A DNA stretch of 64,000 bases from an uncultured Marinobacter sp. (GCF_947259545.1 NZ_CAMYMK010000007.1:62001-126000), one strand, 5' to 3'; shown: positions 37,889 to 48,484, counted from the first letter of the stretch. The notes: generated by a model from the sequence alone, not told the origin. A program made the numbers and translations.

Positions 37889-40279
37889 TTGTCCGGAAGT
37901 CTTGTCGCTTTTGCCTGCGGCGTTATCTTACTTTATACCTTCCCGGTCGTGCCACCTCTGAAGTGGCTGATTGTTGCCCTGTTGTCAGTACTTTATGGGG
38001 CTTATTCGTTGCCCTCACGGCGGGTGTCCAGACGGGCTCTTTGGCTCGCCTGCCTGCTTGCAGGCCTGACCTGGTCATCCTGGCACGCATCCGAGCGCCT
38101 GCAGCACGCTTTTCCTGTCGAACTGGAAGGTGAGGTAGTCGAGGTGTCGGGCTACCTGTGCGAAATTCCCACAGAAGGAAGTTATAACAGCCTGCGGTTC
38201 AGCTTTTGTGTCACCCGCTGGCACCTCCCGACAGGTTACGAGGGAGAAGCCACCGCGTTCCCCTCAAGGATTCGGCTCGCATGGTATGGCCGCGAGGAGC
38301 AATCCCTTCCGGGGCAACGGCTCCGTCTGAAGGTTGCGCTCAAGCAGCCCCACGGGGCGATCAATCCAACCGGGTTTCGCTACGAATCGTGGCTGTACCG
38401 AAAAGGATTCCGGGCGACCGGAACGATCCGGGGTGTGGATTCCGATTCCTCGGTACCGTGTAACCTGCATTGCGACTATATGGTCTGGCGCCAGCAGTTG
38501 GCCGATGCGGTCGGCGTCGCCGTGGGTGAAGCCAGGCATTATCCGCTGGTTGCTTCTCTGCTCATCGGGTTTCGGGGAGAAATGACCCCAGGCCACTGGG
38601 AGGTGCTGAAGGCTACCGGCACCATTCACCTGGTCGCCATCTCCGGCCTGCATCTTGGCCTGATTGCTCTTGGCGCAGGGTTTCTGGTCCGCAGGTTGCT
38701 TCTCTGGTTGCCGGGACCGTTGCTCGGGCCCCGTCACGGGCGTTATCTGGTCTATGTCTCGGTTGCCCTGGTCAGTATCACCTACAGTCTTGCCGCTGGC
38801 TTCACCGTTCCGACGCGTCGGGCATTGATTATGGTGCTGGTCGCCGGCTGGATTGTGATCCATGGTCGCCAGGTATCGCCATGGCAGGGATTGGTGCTGG
38901 CCCTGTTTTTGGTGTTGCTGGCGGATACTTTTTCCCCGCTGGATCAGGGTTTCTGGTTATCCTTCGGAGCTGTCACGGTGCTGGTGCTGGTTTTTGCCCG
39001 GCGCCTGTCTTCCCCAGGCTGGGGCAGCGCCCTGATGCTTGCGCAGGTTGCGGTATTTGCCGGTCTATGGCCGGTGCTTGCCGTACTGGGGCAGGGGCAA
39101 CCTGTGTCGGGGCTGCTTGCCAACGTGTTTGCCATTCCCTGGGTATCGCTCGTCGTCATGCCGGTATTGATGGTTGGCGCTGCGCTTATATGGCTGCTAC
39201 CGCAGAGTCAGATGTGGGTGGTGGAGTGTTTTGATCTGGTGTTGGGGGTGCTGTGGAATGTCCTGGTATGGCTGTCCTCCCTGGACCTGCCCAGTGGCAA
39301 TCCCGGTGTTGCCGCAACCCTGGGGGTCGCTGTGTTAGCGATCCTTTCGCTGGTTGTTCCTTCGTTGCGGATTCGCGCGGTGGTCGCGATCCTGATGGTG
39401 CCCTGGTTGCTGATGTCCTTGCTTGCAGAGCGGGATGATAACCGTTGGGTAGAGGTGCCGGAAGTCTGGGTATGGGATGTTGGCCAGGGGTTGTCTTTGC
39501 TTGTTCGTCATCAGGATCAGGTGCTGTTGTATGACACCGGACCATCCATTCCCGGTGTCTTTTCCGCCGTTGAGTCAGTCCTGGTGCCTAATCTCGAGAG
39601 TCTGGGGGTAAGGACCATCAATACGCTGGTAATCAGCCACGGAGACAGTGATCACGCCGGAGGGCTGCCTCTGTTGTTTGCTACGCTACCGGTAGCGGAG
39701 GTCATTTCCGGAGAGCCGGAACGTGTAGGTGCTCGTTCAGGTAAGTCCGCGCCAGCGCCCGAACCTTGTCGCCCGGGACTGGTCCGTCATATTGGTGAGC
39801 TCACCCTGAGCTTTTGGCGGAATCCGGAGGCGGCGGATGTGGATTCGAACAATGCTTCCTGCGTAGTGATCGTTACCAGCCCGGACGGGGCCGCCCAGAT
39901 CCTATTGCCCGGGGATATTTCTGACGATGTGGAGTCCCGGATGCCGGATCAGCCCCTGTTTTCCGAAGGAGCATATGAAGATGCTTTTCGGGTTGTCCTG
40001 GCACCCCACCACGGCAGCAAAACCTCTTCCTCACGTTCCTGGGTCCAGTGGCTCGATCCGGATGTGGTGATATACAGTGCGGGCTATCGCCACAGGTTCG
40101 GTCATCCTCACCCATCGGTGGTGGACCGCTACCGGATGGCAGGGAGCCAGCAGCTGAATACGGCGTATTCCGGCGCCATCCGGCTGGTGATGGGTAAAAA
40201 CGGTATCGGGATAGAGGAGCAGCGCCGGTCAACGCCGTTCTGGATACGGCAGCCCGTAACGGATTGGTGGGCATTGTAA
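37889..40279 (+). CDS. comEC: DNA internalization protein ComEC/Rec2
   Basis: Inner-membrane channel for single-stranded DNA in natural transformation. There is an N-terminal helix pair and OB-like region (1-190), a multi-helix competence domain (about 210-480, including TIHLVAISGLHLGLIALGAGF) and a C-terminal metallo-beta-lactamase domain with SHGDSDHAGG (His584, His588) and LAPHHGSKTSSS. At 796 residues it is full length. The start is TTG with AGGAGG seven bases upstream; the ATG at 37884 is out of frame. Other competence genes are not in the window, so transformability is only suggested. Confidence 0.93.
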   Translation: MSGSLVAFACGVILLYTFPVVPPLKWLIVALLSVLYGAYSLPSRRVSRRALWLACLLAGLTWSSWHASERLQHAFPVELEGEVVEVSGYLCEIPTEGSYNSLRFSFCVTRWHLPTGYEGEATAFPSRIRLAWYGREEQSLPGQRLRLKVALKQPHGAINPTGFRYESWLYRKGFRATGTIRGVDSDSSVPCNLHCDYMVWRQQLADAVGVAVGEARHYPLVASLLIGFRGEMTPGHWEVLKATGTIHLVAISGLHLGLIALGAGFLVRRLLLWLPGPLLGPRHGRYLVYVSVALVSITYSLAAGFTVPTRRALIMVLVAGWIVIHGRQVSPWQGLVLALFLVLLADTFSPLDQGFWLSFGAVTVLVLVFARRLSSPGWGSALMLAQVAVFAGLWPVLAVLGQGQPVSGLLANVFAIPWVSLVVMPVLMVGAALIWLLPQSQMWVVECFDLVLGVLWNVLVWLSSLDLPSGNPGVAATLGVAVLAILSLVVPSLRIRAVVAILMVPWLLMSLLAERDDNRWVEVPEVWVWDVGQGLSLLVRHQDQVLLYDTGPSIPGVFSAVESVLVPNLESLGVRTINTLVISHGDSDHAGGLPLLFATLPVAEVISGEPERVGARSGKSAPAPEPCRPGLVRHIGELTLSFWRNPEAADVDSNNASCVVIVTSPDGAAQILLPGDISDDVESRMPDQPLFSEGAYEDAFRVVLAPHHGSKTSSSRSWVQWLDPDVVIYSAGYRHRFGHPHPSVVDRYRMAGSQQLNTAYSGAIRLVMGKNGIGIEEQRRSTPFWIRQPVTDWWAL

Positions 40280-40361
40280 AATACCGTGACACAACGGGTG
40301 TGGCCTGCGGCGGCAGCTATGCTAAAGTAGCGCGGCTTGTTAACAATCAGGGAGACCAAGC

Positions 40362-40988
40362 GTGTTCGAGCTGTTGAAAGCCGGTGGCATTCTGATGGTG
40401 CCAATTGTAGCCTGTTCCATTCTGGCACTTGCCATAATCCTTGAACGTTTCTGGACGTTGCGGCCCTCCAGGGTAGCGCCTCCTCAGACCATTAATGAAC
40501 TCTGGCGCTGGATCAAGAAAAAGGAGCTGAACGGCCGCAAACTCAAGGCTCTGCAGGGTTCCTCCCCCCTTGGCAGAATTCTCGCGGGCGGGTTGATGAA
40601 CGCCAAACATGGTCGCGAGATCATGAAGGAAAGCATTGAGCATGAGGCCAGCCAGGTTATCCATGACCTTGAGCGTTTCCTTAATCCCCTGGGCACCGTA
40701 GCCACAATCACGCCACTGCTTGGTCTTCTGGGAACGGTGATCGGGATGATCAAGGTATTTGCCGAGATCCAGTTGGCCGGAGTCGGTAACGCAGGCAACC
40801 TGGCCGGTGGTATCTCAGAGGCATTGATTACAACCGCAGCAGGGCTGAGTGTTGCCATCCCGGCGTTGATTGGCCATCGTTATTTCATTCGTCGCGTCGA
40901 TGAATTGGTGGTGGGTATGGAGCAGGAAGCCATCAAGCTGGTGGAAGTGGTCCATGGTGACCGTGAAATCGACGTGGAAGGAGCCTGA
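40362..40988 (+). CDS. ExbB/TolQ-family proton channel protein
   Basis: A 208-residue inner-membrane subunit of an ExbB-ExbD type motor that uses the proton gradient. Membrane helices are at about 8-28, 110-135 (TITPLLGLLGTVIGMIKVF) and 150-178 (ISEALITTAAGLSVAIPALIGH), with the family Thr/Pro residues. The start codon is GTG, with GGGAG upstream. exbD follows after 5 bp. No tonB gene is near. In P. aeruginosa the exbB2-exbD2 pair occupies the same place beside lpxK, as I recall. Confidence 0.93.
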   Translation: MFELLKAGGILMVPIVACSILALAIILERFWTLRPSRVAPPQTINELWRWIKKKELNGRKLKALQGSSPLGRILAGGLMNAKHGREIMKESIEHEASQVIHDLERFLNPLGTVATITPLLGLLGTVIGMIKVFAEIQLAGVGNAGNLAGGISEALITTAAGLSVAIPALIGHRYFIRRVDELVVGMEQEAIKLVEVVHGDREIDVEGA

Positions 40989-40993
40989 ACGCC

Positions 40994-41419
40994 GTGAAGT
41001 TCAAGCGCCAGAGAAGCCAGGAGGTTGGGGTAGACCTGACGCCATTGATTGACGTGGTGTTCTTGCTGCTGATCTTCTTTATGGTTTCCACCACCTTCAC
41101 GCGCGAAAGCCACCTTGAGGTAGAGTTGCCGGAGGCCAGTGCCGAGGCACGCGCAGAAACCGAAGTGCGGGAAATTGATGTGGTGATCAATGCTGAAGGG
41201 CAGTACATTCTCAACAGTCGCACCCTCGTCAATAATCGCCGTGAAACCCTGGAGAAGGCTGTGCGGGAACTCTCGGAGGGGGACAACTCGTTGCCATACG
41301 TGATCACGGCGGATGCCCGTACGCCCCATGAATTTGTGGTCAGGGCTATGGACGTGGCGGGCCGTCTCGGCTTTGCGAAGCTGAGTATAACCACTGAGCG
41401 GGAGGCTGACGGGCAGTGA
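40994..41419 (+). CDS. ExbD/TolR-family biopolymer transport protein
   Basis: A 141-residue partner of the preceding ExbB protein. One membrane helix (about 15-37) carries the proton-path Asp in VDLTPLIDVVFLLLIFFMVS; the rest is a periplasmic domain of about 100 residues. Start GTG. Its stop overlaps the GTG start of msbA (GTGA), so expression is coupled to lipid A export genes. Confidence 0.93.
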   Translation: MKFKRQRSQEVGVDLTPLIDVVFLLLIFFMVSTTFTRESHLEVELPEASAEARAETEVREIDVVINAEGQYILNSRTLVNNRRETLEKAVRELSEGDNSLPYVITADARTPHEFVVRAMDVAGRLGFAKLSITTEREADGQ

Positions 41420-43191
41420 GTGAATCCGCCAAAGCTGACGTCAGTGAATTGCAGGATGCTTCCAATTGGGCCACCTATAAGCGCCTGCTGGCCTACGTCA
41501 AACCATTCTGGCTGGCGTTCTCGTTGGCAGTGCTTGGTAACGTAATCTATGCCGCGGCCTCCACCGGTATGGCGGCGGCCATGGAGTACGTCATTGAAGC
41601 CATTGAGAATCCGACCGATCAGAACCGCATCCTGCTTACCCTGCTGATTGTTGGCGTGTTCGCCTTCCGTGGCTTGGGTACCTTCCTGAGTCAGTATTTC
41701 ATCAGCTACGTTGGACGTCAGGTTATTAATGCGCTGAGAACCCAGGTGTTCGACCGGCTGATGACGCTGCCATCCCGTTACTTTGATGACAATGCGTCCG
41801 GACGCCTGGTCTCGAAGCTGACGTTCAACGTTGAGCAGGTGGCGGAAGCGACCACCAACGCAGTGACGATCACCCTGCGGGAAGGTCTGACCATAGTTGG
41901 TCTGCTCGGTTTCATGCTCTACACCAACTGGAAGCTGACCATTGTGTTCCTCGCAGTGGGGCCCATTATCGGGTTTGTGGTCAGCTACGCCAGCAAACGT
42001 TTTCGCAGGATCAGCCAACGGATTCAGGGCTCCATGGGCGATATTACCCATGTGGCGTCCGAGTCCATCTCCGGATACCGCGTGGTGCGAACCTTCGGGG
42101 GCGAGGACTACGAACGGGAGCGGTTCCGGGAGGTCAGCGAAAAGAACCTGAAACAGAGCCTGAAAATGGCCTCCACCCAGGCCATCAGCGTACCGGTGAT
42201 TCAGGTCCTGGTGGCGGTGGCAATTGCTGCGCTGGTCTGGACCATGCTGTCACCCGGCATTCGCGGTGAAATGAGCACCGGCGAGCTGATTGCCTTCATC
42301 ACGGCCGCCACCACCATGGCCAAGCCGATTCGCCAGGTGACATCCGTGCACGCGAAAATCCAGAAGGGTGTCGCTGCAGCTCTTGATGTGTTTGGCACTA
42401 TAGATGAAGAGCCCGAGCACGATGATGGCACCTTCAGTCCCACGCGGGTCAACGGCGACATTGAATTTGACGATGTGTCCTTCCGTTATCGGGATCAGCT
42501 GGATGACGTGCTGACCGGGATCTCACTGGATATCCCGGCGGGCCAGAGCGTGGCGCTGGTAGGCCGGTCCGGCAGTGGCAAGTCCACTCTGGTCAGTTTG
42601 TTGCCCCGGTTTTATGAATACACCGGAGGAGACATCCGCATAGACGGGCACTCCCTCAAGGAATTCAGTCTGCAGGCGTTGCGTGCCCAGATCGCTCTGG
42701 TCACCCAGAACGTGGTGCTGTTTAACGACACCATTGCCGCCAATATTGGCTATGGGGCCCTGCGCCATTGCAGCCGTGAAGAGATTCGTGAGGCCGCAGC
42801 GAAGGCTCATGCCCTGGAGTTCATCGACCGGATGCCCGAAGGATTGGACACCATGATCGGGGACAATGGGGTTATGCTTTCGGGAGGTCAGCGTCAGCGC
42901 CTGGCTATTGCCCGGGCGCTACTCAAGGACGCCCCGATCCTGATTCTCGATGAAGCAACCTCCGCCCTGGATACGGAATCCGAGCGCCATATTCAGGAGG
43001 CCCTTGAAACAGTGATGCAGGGCAGGACCACGCTGGTTATCGCGCACCGCCTGTCGACCATCGAAAAGGCCGATCGCATCCTGGTAATGGACGGCGGCCA
43101 GATTGTTGAGTCCGGCCGTCATGATGAACTTCTCGCGACAGGCGGCGCATACGCCCAGTTGCATCAGATGCAGTTCAGCGAGCAGGCATGA
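41416..43191 (+). CDS. msbA: Lipid A export ATP-binding/permease protein MsbA
   Basis: Homodimeric ABC exporter that flips lipid A-core across the inner membrane. Six membrane helices occupy residues 1-320; the ATPase domain has Walker A GRSGSGKST (383-391), signature LSGGQRQRLAIARAL, Walker B ILILDEATSALD and the switch region IAHRLSTIEKAD. At 591 residues it is normal. It is joined to exbD (GTGA) and lpxK (ATGA) by 4-bp overlaps. The msbA-lpxK pair is the classical E. coli arrangement. Confidence 0.96.
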   Translation: MSESAKADVSELQDASNWATYKRLLAYVKPFWLAFSLAVLGNVIYAAASTGMAAAMEYVIEAIENPTDQNRILLTLLIVGVFAFRGLGTFLSQYFISYVGRQVINALRTQVFDRLMTLPSRYFDDNASGRLVSKLTFNVEQVAEATTNAVTITLREGLTIVGLLGFMLYTNWKLTIVFLAVGPIIGFVVSYASKRFRRISQRIQGSMGDITHVASESISGYRVVRTFGGEDYERERFREVSEKNLKQSLKMASTQAISVPVIQVLVAVAIAALVWTMLSPGIRGEMSTGELIAFITAATTMAKPIRQVTSVHAKIQKGVAAALDVFGTIDEEPEHDDGTFSPTRVNGDIEFDDVSFRYRDQLDDVLTGISLDIPAGQSVALVGRSGSGKSTLVSLLPRFYEYTGGDIRIDGHSLKEFSLQALRAQIALVTQNVVLFNDTIAANIGYGALRHCSREEIREAAAKAHALEFIDRMPEGLDTMIGDNGVMLSGGQRQRLAIARALLKDAPILILDEATSALDTESERHIQEALETVMQGRTTLVIAHRLSTIEKADRILVMDGGQIVESGRHDELLATGGAYAQLHQMQFSEQA

Positions 43192-44216
43192 CCACACTGA
43201 CAGACAGGCTCTGGTACGGTCGTAGCCGGCCCTTGTGGCCGCTCTATCCGCTAGCCTGGCTGTATCGAATTGTGGCTGAGGGGCGACGACGTAAAGCCTG
43301 GCAGGTCAAGGATGAGCCGCTACCGGTGCCTGTTGTCGTGGTTGGGAATATCACGGCGGGTGGAACGGGGAAGTCCCCGTTGACAGCACTGCTTGTGACT
43401 CTGCTGAGAGAGCAGGGCTGGCGACCGGTGATACTGAGCCGGGGGTATGGTGGCCGTTCCAAGGATTATCCCCTGCGGGTTGAGCCGGAAACCAGTCCTG
43501 AAATAGCGGGTGATGAGCCGGTTATGCTGGCGCTGGAAACCGGCTGCCCTGTGGTAGTGGATCCCCAAAGGAAGCGCGGTGCCCTGTGGGCTCTTGAGCA
43601 ACAGCTTGGCGATGTGCTGATCTGTGACGATGGCCTGCAGCATTACCGGTTGCCCCGGGACATCGAGCTGGCGGTGTTTGATGCTGAGAGAGGCATCGGC
43701 AACGGCGCCGGCATCCCCGTTGGCCCATTGCGCGAGCCCGTGGACAGACTTTCGGGAGTGGACTTCGTGGTAACCAACGGCGGGACACTGGAAGAGCTGG
43801 AGCATCCCGCGCAGTTCACCATGACCCTTGAACCTGCGGAGTTACGTAACCTGAAATCTGGTAAAACCGCTGCCCTCGACTGTCTTCGTGACAAGCCGGT
43901 GCATGCGGTCGCGGGTATCGGTAACCCAGGCCGTTTTTTCGCTACACTGGAAACACTTGGAGCCCAGGTTTCGGCGACAGCCTTCGCTGACCACCATAAG
44001 TTTCGTGCCTCGGATCTTCGGGTGGGTGACGGTGATTGGCTGCTGATGACGGCCAAGGATGCGGTAAAATGCCGTGAGTTTGCTCCGGATAATGCCTGGG
44101 TACTGTCAGTGCAGGCACAACTGCCAGAGGCTTTTGCTGCGGCATTCCTGGCTCGTGTGCAGGAATGCAAGGATTCTTTAACGATTTATGAACCTGTGAG
44201 AGCGCATAATGGATAA
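43188..44216 (+). CDS. lpxK: Tetraacyldisaccharide 4'-kinase LpxK
   Basis: Phosphorylates the 4' position of the lipid A disaccharide at the inner membrane, giving lipid IVA. An N-terminal amphipathic or membrane helix ([17 protein letters not shown]) precedes the P-loop [15 protein letters not shown] (about 50-64). [15 protein letters not shown] and [16 protein letters not shown] are conserved blocks. Length is 342. It overlaps both msbA (4 bp) and the Trm112-like gene (8 bp). Confidence 0.96.
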   Translation: MTTLTDRLWYGRSRPLWPLYPLAWLYRIVAEGRRRKAWQVKDEPLPVPVVVVGNITAGGTGKSPLTALLVTLLREQGWRPVILSRGYGGRSKDYPLRVEPETSPEIAGDEPVMLALETGCPVVVDPQRKRGALWALEQQLGDVLICDDGLQHYRLPRDIELAVFDAERGIGNGAGIPVGPLREPVDRLSGVDFVVTNGGTLEELEHPAQFTMTLEPAELRNLKSGKTAALDCLRDKPVHAVAGIGNPGRFFATLETLGAQVSATAFADHHKFRASDLRVGDGDWLLMTAKDAVKCREFAPDNAWVLSVQAQLPEAFAAAFLARVQECKDSLTIYEPVRAHNG

Positions 44217-44397
44217 GAAATTGCTGGCCATGCTGGCTTGCCCTGTCTGTAAAGGGGACCTGAAACTGAACCGGGAAAAAACCGAACTGATTTGCTATCA
44301 GGATGCCATGGCGTTTCCGATCCGTGAGGGTATCCCGGTCATGCTGGCAACCGAAGCCCGCACCCTGTCTACTGACGAGCGCCTCGATAAACGCTGA
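44209..44397 (+). CDS. Trm112-family small protein (YcaR-like)
   Basis: A 62-residue protein: [19 protein letters not shown] has the CPVCKG cysteine pair, then [21 protein letters not shown]. The second zinc pair of eukaryotic Trm112 is not complete here. In E. coli, ycaR sits at the same place between lpxK and kdsB. The role is unknown; relatives activate methyltransferases. It is translationally coupled to lpxK through an 8-bp overlap. Confidence 0.93.
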   Translation: MDKKLLAMLACPVCKGDLKLNREKTELICYQDAMAFPIREGIPVMLATEARTLSTDERLDKR

Positions 44398-44409
44398 TAG
44401 GTGAGTTCC

Positions 44410-45198
44410 ATGTCTTTTACGGTGGTGATTCCAGCCCGATACGCCTCCACACGGCTTCCCGGAAAACCATTGGCAGATATAGCCGGGAAACCGATGATCC
44501 AGCACGTCTACGAGCGTGCCCGGGACAGCAATGCCGGTCGTGTGGTTATAGCCACTGACGACAACCGTATCGAAGCTGCCTGCCGCGCGTTTGGTGCGGA
44601 AGTGGTCATGACCTCGCCCGACCATGCCAGTGGTACGGACCGGTTGGAGGAAGTGGCCCGCAAGCTGGAGTTTGCCCCCGATGACAGGGTGGTCAATGTT
44701 CAGGGGGATGAGCCGCTGATCCCGCCATCCCTGATCAATCAGGTGGCGGCCAACCTGGAGCGTTTTCCCGATGCGGCCATTGCCACTCTGTGTGAAAAAA
44801 TCACGGATGTGGCCAGCGTGTTCAATCCGAATGTGGTGAAAGTGGTCTCAGATCATCAGGGTATGGCCCATTATTTCAGCCGCGCGCCGATCCCCTGGGC
44901 GAGGGATGCCTGGAGTGATGGTGACTGGTCATTGTGGACCGCCAGTATACCGGAGGAAGTGGATTACTATCGTCACATCGGTATCTATGGCTACCGCGTA
45001 CGGTTATTGACGGATTTTGTCCGCTGGGCTCCGGCGCCTACCGAGATGACGGAATCGCTGGAACAACTGAGGGCGCTGTACAACGGTGCTCGCATTCATG
45101 TGGAAGAAGCGACTGAGACACCGCCAGCAGGTGTTGATACAGAAGCCGATCTGGAGCGACTGCGGCAATGGATGGAAGCGGAAACACGGGGCCTATGA
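44410..45198 (+). CDS. kdsB: CMP-KDO synthetase KdsB
   Basis: Activates 3-deoxy-D-manno-octulosonate with CTP for inner-core lipopolysaccharide. [27 protein letters not shown] is the nucleotide-binding start, followed by [13 protein letters not shown] with the metal-binding Asp and [10 protein letters not shown]. The length of 262 is close to E. coli (248). The ATG at 44410 has AGGTGAG six bases upstream; a GTG at 44401 is in frame but overlaps that site. Confidence 0.96.
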   Translation: MSFTVVIPARYASTRLPGKPLADIAGKPMIQHVYERARDSNAGRVVIATDDNRIEAACRAFGAEVVMTSPDHASGTDRLEEVARKLEFAPDDRVVNVQGDEPLIPPSLINQVAANLERFPDAAIATLCEKITDVASVFNPNVVKVVSDHQGMAHYFSRAPIPWARDAWSDGDWSLWTASIPEEVDYYRHIGIYGYRVRLLTDFVRWAPAPTEMTESLEQLRALYNGARIHVEEATETPPAGVDTEADLERLRQWMEAETRGL

Positions 45199-45680
45199 CC
45201 ATGCAGAAACCGGTTTACGTTCTTTTTGTCTGTCTTGGCAATATCTGCAGGTCACCCAGTGCCGAGGGTGTGTTTCGACGTGCGGTACATGAAGCGGGGC
45301 TGGAAGAGATTATCCATATCGACTCCTGTGGCACCGGAGACTGGCACATTGGCAAGGCACCGGATGATCGCGCTCAGCAAAAAGCCCACCAGCGGGGTAT
45401 CGATATTTCCGGTCTTCGAGCCCGGCAGTTCCGGGCTAGTGATCTTGAGCACTTCGATTATATTCTGGTGATGGATCGACAGAACCTTGCGGACGTAAGG
45501 GATGTCTGGCGTCAGAATGGAGGCACGGAACCCGAGTTGTTCCTGAGTTATGGTCTCAGTGAACACGAGGAAGTGCCTGATCCCTATTACGGCGGAGACA
45601 AGGGCTTCGAAACCGTGCTGGATCTCATTGAAGAGGCCAGTGAGGGGCTTCTTGATGAGATACGGAGATACCTGGCTTGA
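45195..45680 (+). CDS. Low-molecular-weight protein-tyrosine phosphatase
   Basis: A 161-residue phosphatase with the P-loop CLGNICRS (Cys13 nucleophile, Arg19) and the general-acid Asp in VPDPYYGG (about residue 127). [20 protein letters not shown] is the conserved second block. In other bacteria such enzymes dephosphorylate tyrosine kinases that control polysaccharide export; no such kinase is encoded here. Its ATG overlaps the kdsB stop (ATGA). P. aeruginosa has the same kdsB-ptpA-murB order, as I recall. Confidence 0.94.
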   Translation: MTMQKPVYVLFVCLGNICRSPSAEGVFRRAVHEAGLEEIIHIDSCGTGDWHIGKAPDDRAQQKAHQRGIDISGLRARQFRASDLEHFDYILVMDRQNLADVRDVWRQNGGTEPELFLSYGLSEHEEVPDPYYGGDKGFETVLDLIEEASEGLLDEIRRYLA

Positions 45681-46723
45681 GTCTTCCACCAGCGCTTGAA
45701 GAGCACGTCAGTCTGGCGGCGATGAACAGTTTGGCTGTTCCGGCCAGTGCCCGTTGGTTCGCGGAAGTGACTTCGGGCCAGGAGCTCGAATCCCTGCTTG
45801 AAGTGGCTGAGCAAAGAGACCTGGCCACTTTGATTCTCGGAGGCGGCAGCAACCTGGTGTTTGCCGGTGATTTTGACGGGCTGGTGTTGCACATGGGGAT
45901 AACCGGGCGTTGCTGGGAACACGTCGATGGGGATTCAGCCATCCTGGTGCTGGGCGCCGGAGAGAACTGGCATGAATCGGTACTCTATGCTGCCTCAGCG
46001 GGTTACCGTGGCATTGAAAACCTGGCCCTGATCCCCGGCACGGTCGGCGCGGCCCCGGTGCAGAATATCGGCGCCTATGGCGTGGAACTGAAAGATACCC
46101 TGGTGAGTGTTACCGCTCTCGATCGTAAAACCGGGGAATGGGTGGTGCTGGCCAACGAAGACTGCGGGTTCGGCTATCGGGACAGTCTGTTCAAGCATCA
46201 GCCTGGACGCTATGTCATCACCGAGTTACGCCTACGGCTCTGCCGCTCCAGGGAGTTGACCCTGGGGTATGCCGATCTGGCCAATTATTTCGATGGCGCA
46301 GGCACCTCGAATCTTAAGGCTCTGGATGTTGCCCAGGCCGTCATGGCGGTGCGTCGACGCAAGCTTCCTGATCCCGAGCAGATTCCCAACGCTGGCAGCT
46401 TCTTCAAGAATCCGATAGTGGACCGGAAGGTCTGGGGCGAGCTCAAGTTAGCGTACCCGGACATGCCCGGTTATCCGGGCAATGGCACTGCAAAGCTGGC
46501 GGCAGCCTGGCTCATTGATCAGTGTGGCTGGAAGGGCTTCCGTAATGATCGCGTAGGGGTCCACAATCGCCAGGCGCTTGTGTTGATCAATCATTCCGGT
46601 GGCAGTGGATCGGATGTGTTGGCGCTGGCGGAGCGCATCCGACAGGATGTCCTGGCGAGATTTGGGGTAGCACTGGAAATGGAACCGGGCGTTATCCCGC
46701 CGGATCGTGCATTGGGGCGGTAA
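45677..46723 (+). CDS. murB: UDP-N-acetylenolpyruvoylglucosamine reductase MurB
   Basis: FAD enzyme that reduces UDP-GlcNAc-enolpyruvate to UDP-MurNAc with NADPH. ILGGGSNLVF binds FAD, IPGTVGAAPVQNIGAYG is the type I MurB signature and IPNAGSFFKNP contains the catalytic Ser; the closing Glu is in the LEMEPGV segment. The start is TTG, overlapping the upstream stop (TTGA), with GGAG ten bases before. An ATG at 45722 is in frame, but it would remove conserved residues. The stop codon lies inside the loop of a perfect 11-bp hairpin. Confidence 0.95.
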   Translation: MSLPPALEEHVSLAAMNSLAVPASARWFAEVTSGQELESLLEVAEQRDLATLILGGGSNLVFAGDFDGLVLHMGITGRCWEHVDGDSAILVLGAGENWHESVLYAASAGYRGIENLALIPGTVGAAPVQNIGAYGVELKDTLVSVTALDRKTGEWVVLANEDCGFGYRDSLFKHQPGRYVITELRLRLCRSRELTLGYADLANYFDGAGTSNLKALDVAQAVMAVRRRKLPDPEQIPNAGSFFKNPIVDRKVWGELKLAYPDMPGYPGNGTAKLAAAWLIDQCGWKGFRNDRVGVHNRQALVLINHSGGSGSDVLALAERIRQDVLARFGVALEMEPGVIPPDRALGR

Positions 46724-46734
46724 CCCCAATGCAC
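46707..46734. other. Perfect hairpin over the murB stop codon
   Basis: GTGCATTGGGG (46707-46717) and CCCCAATGCAC (46724-46734) pair perfectly. The 6-base loop CGGTAA contains the TAA stop of murB. It lies between convergent murB and proS and could act on both transcripts, but neither side has a T-run. Confidence 0.6.
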
Positions 46735-46750
46735 CAGTCTCGAGCCTTCC

Positions 46751-48484
46751 TCAGAGACCTTTTCGTGGCGAGGCGTTAATCAGGAAAGGCAGGGCTTCAT
46801 CCAGCGTGACGTCCTGTTTGTCGTCGTCACGACGTCCCTTGTATTCCAGAGTGCCTGCTTCTATGCCACGGTCAGACACCACGAAACGGTGGGGGATGCC
46901 GATCAGTTCCATGTCGGCGAATTTGACGCCGGGACGCTCTTTCCGATCGTCCAGAAGGACATCAAAGCCGGCCTGACGCAGTTGGTTGTACAGCTTCTCC
47001 CCGGCTTCCGCGACTTTTGGCGATTTGTGGGCGTTCAGTGTGACCACTGCAACTTCAAAGGGCGCAATCGCCTCGGGCCAGATAATGCCTTTGTCGTCGT
47101 GGTTCTGCTCGATAGAGGCCGCTACAATCCGGGAAACCCCGATGCCATAGCAACCCATCTCAAGAATCACACTCTTGCCGTTCTCATCCAGCACCGTGGC
47201 GTTCATCGCTGTGCTGTATTTGTTGCCCAGCTTGAAGATGTGCCCCACCTCGATACCGCGACGGATTTCCAGGGTGCCCTTGCCATCCGGGCTTGCATCG
47301 CCTTCGACCACATTACGGAGATCCTCGACACGGTCAAGTTCTGCATCGCGCCCCCAGTTAACACCGGTGAGGTGGAATCCTTCTTTGTTGGCGCCACAGA
47401 CAAAGTCCGCCAGGTGCGCTGCACTCCGGTCAACGATCACCGGTACCGGCAGATTGACAGGGCCGATGGAGCCGGCCTTGCAGCCAGTTGCTTTCTCGAT
47501 TTCTTCATCGGTGGCCATGGTCAGAGGCTCGGCGACACCGGCCAGATTCTCGGCCTTGATCTCGTTCAGGGTGTGATCACCACGGAGGATCAGGGCTACC
47601 AGGCCGGACTCGCCGTTCTCATCCTCGTCGGCTTTAACCAGTAACGTTTTCACGGTGCGGTTGGCGTCGATACCAAGGAATTCCGCCACAGCGTCGATGG
47701 TCCGCTGATCCGGCGTTGACACTTCCTTAAGTTCTTCTGAAGGGGCAGGGCGATCACCGGCAGGGGCGACTGCTTCGGCTTTCTCTATGTTTGCGGCGTA
47801 GTCACTATCGCTGCTGAACACAATGTCGTCCTCGCCGGATGACGCCAGTACGTGAAATTCGTGTGAGGCGCTGCCACCGATAGCGCCGGAGTCAGCCTGA
47901 ACCGGACGGTAGTCGAGACCAAGACGATCAAAAATGGCGCAATAGGTGCGATGCATAACTTCGTAGGTTTCGTTCAGGGATTCCGCGTTCAGGTGGAAGG
48001 AGTATGCGTCCTTCATGATGAATTCCCTGGCGCGCATGACGCCGAATCGCGGACGACGTTCGTCACGGAATTTGGTCTGGATCTGGTAAAAGTTGGAGGG
48101 CAGCTCTTTGTAGCTCTTCAACTCGTTACGAATCACGTCCGTAATGACTTCTTCGTGGGTCGGACCGAAACAGAAATCGCGACCGTGGCGATCATTCATC
48201 CTCAGCAGTTCGCCGCCGTATTGTTCCCAGCGACCGGATTCCTGCCATAGCTCGGCTGGTTGCACGGCTGGCATTAACACTTCCTGGGCACCACTCTTGT
48301 CCATTTCCTCCCGCACGATACGCTCAACTTTACGCAGGGTACGCAGGCCCATCGGCAGCCAGGTGTATAGGCCAGAGGCGAGTTTGCGGATCATGCCGGC
48401 CCGGAGCATCAGCTGGTGGCTGATCACTTCGGCGTCCGCGGGTGTTTCTTTCTGGGTAGCAATCAGGAAACGGCTTGCTCGCAT
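46751..48484 (-). CDS. proS: Prolyl-tRNA synthetase ProS
   Basis: Class II aminoacyl-tRNA synthetase of the bacterial type, 577 residues. The start [34 protein letters not shown] is the bacterial ProS signature. Class II motif 2 is in [17 protein letters not shown]. An INS editing domain of about 180 residues (about 225-400, with [11 protein letters not shown]) removes Ala-tRNA-Pro. Motif 3 is in [13 protein letters not shown], and the C-terminal anticodon domain ends the chain. It is convergent with murB. Confidence 0.97.
   Translation of the reverse strand: MRASRFLIATQKETPADAEVISHQLMLRAGMIRKLASGLYTWLPMGLRTLRKVERIVREEMDKSGAQEVLMPAVQPAELWQESGRWEQYGGELLRMNDRHGRDFCFGPTHEEVITDVIRNELKSYKELPSNFYQIQTKFRDERRPRFGVMRAREFIMKDAYSFHLNAESLNETYEVMHRTYCAIFDRLGLDYRPVQADSGAIGGSASHEFHVLASSGEDDIVFSSDSDYAANIEKAEAVAPAGDRPAPSEELKEVSTPDQRTIDAVAEFLGIDANRTVKTLLVKADEDENGESGLVALILRGDHTLNEIKAENLAGVAEPLTMATDEEIEKATGCKAGSIGPVNLPVPVIVDRSAAHLADFVCGANKEGFHLTGVNWGRDAELDRVEDLRNVVEGDASPDGKGTLEIRRGIEVGHIFKLGNKYSTAMNATVLDENGKSVILEMGCYGIGVSRIVAASIEQNHDDKGIIWPEAIAPFEVAVVTLNAHKSPKVAEAGEKLYNQLRQAGFDVLLDDRKERPGVKFADMELIGIPHRFVVSDRGIEAGTLEYKGRRDDDKQDVTLDEALPFLINASPRKGL

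Noticed and set aside
40933..42051. A 372-codon open frame antisense to exbD and msbA
   Set aside because: It spans two well-supported genes on the other strand and lacks any motif.
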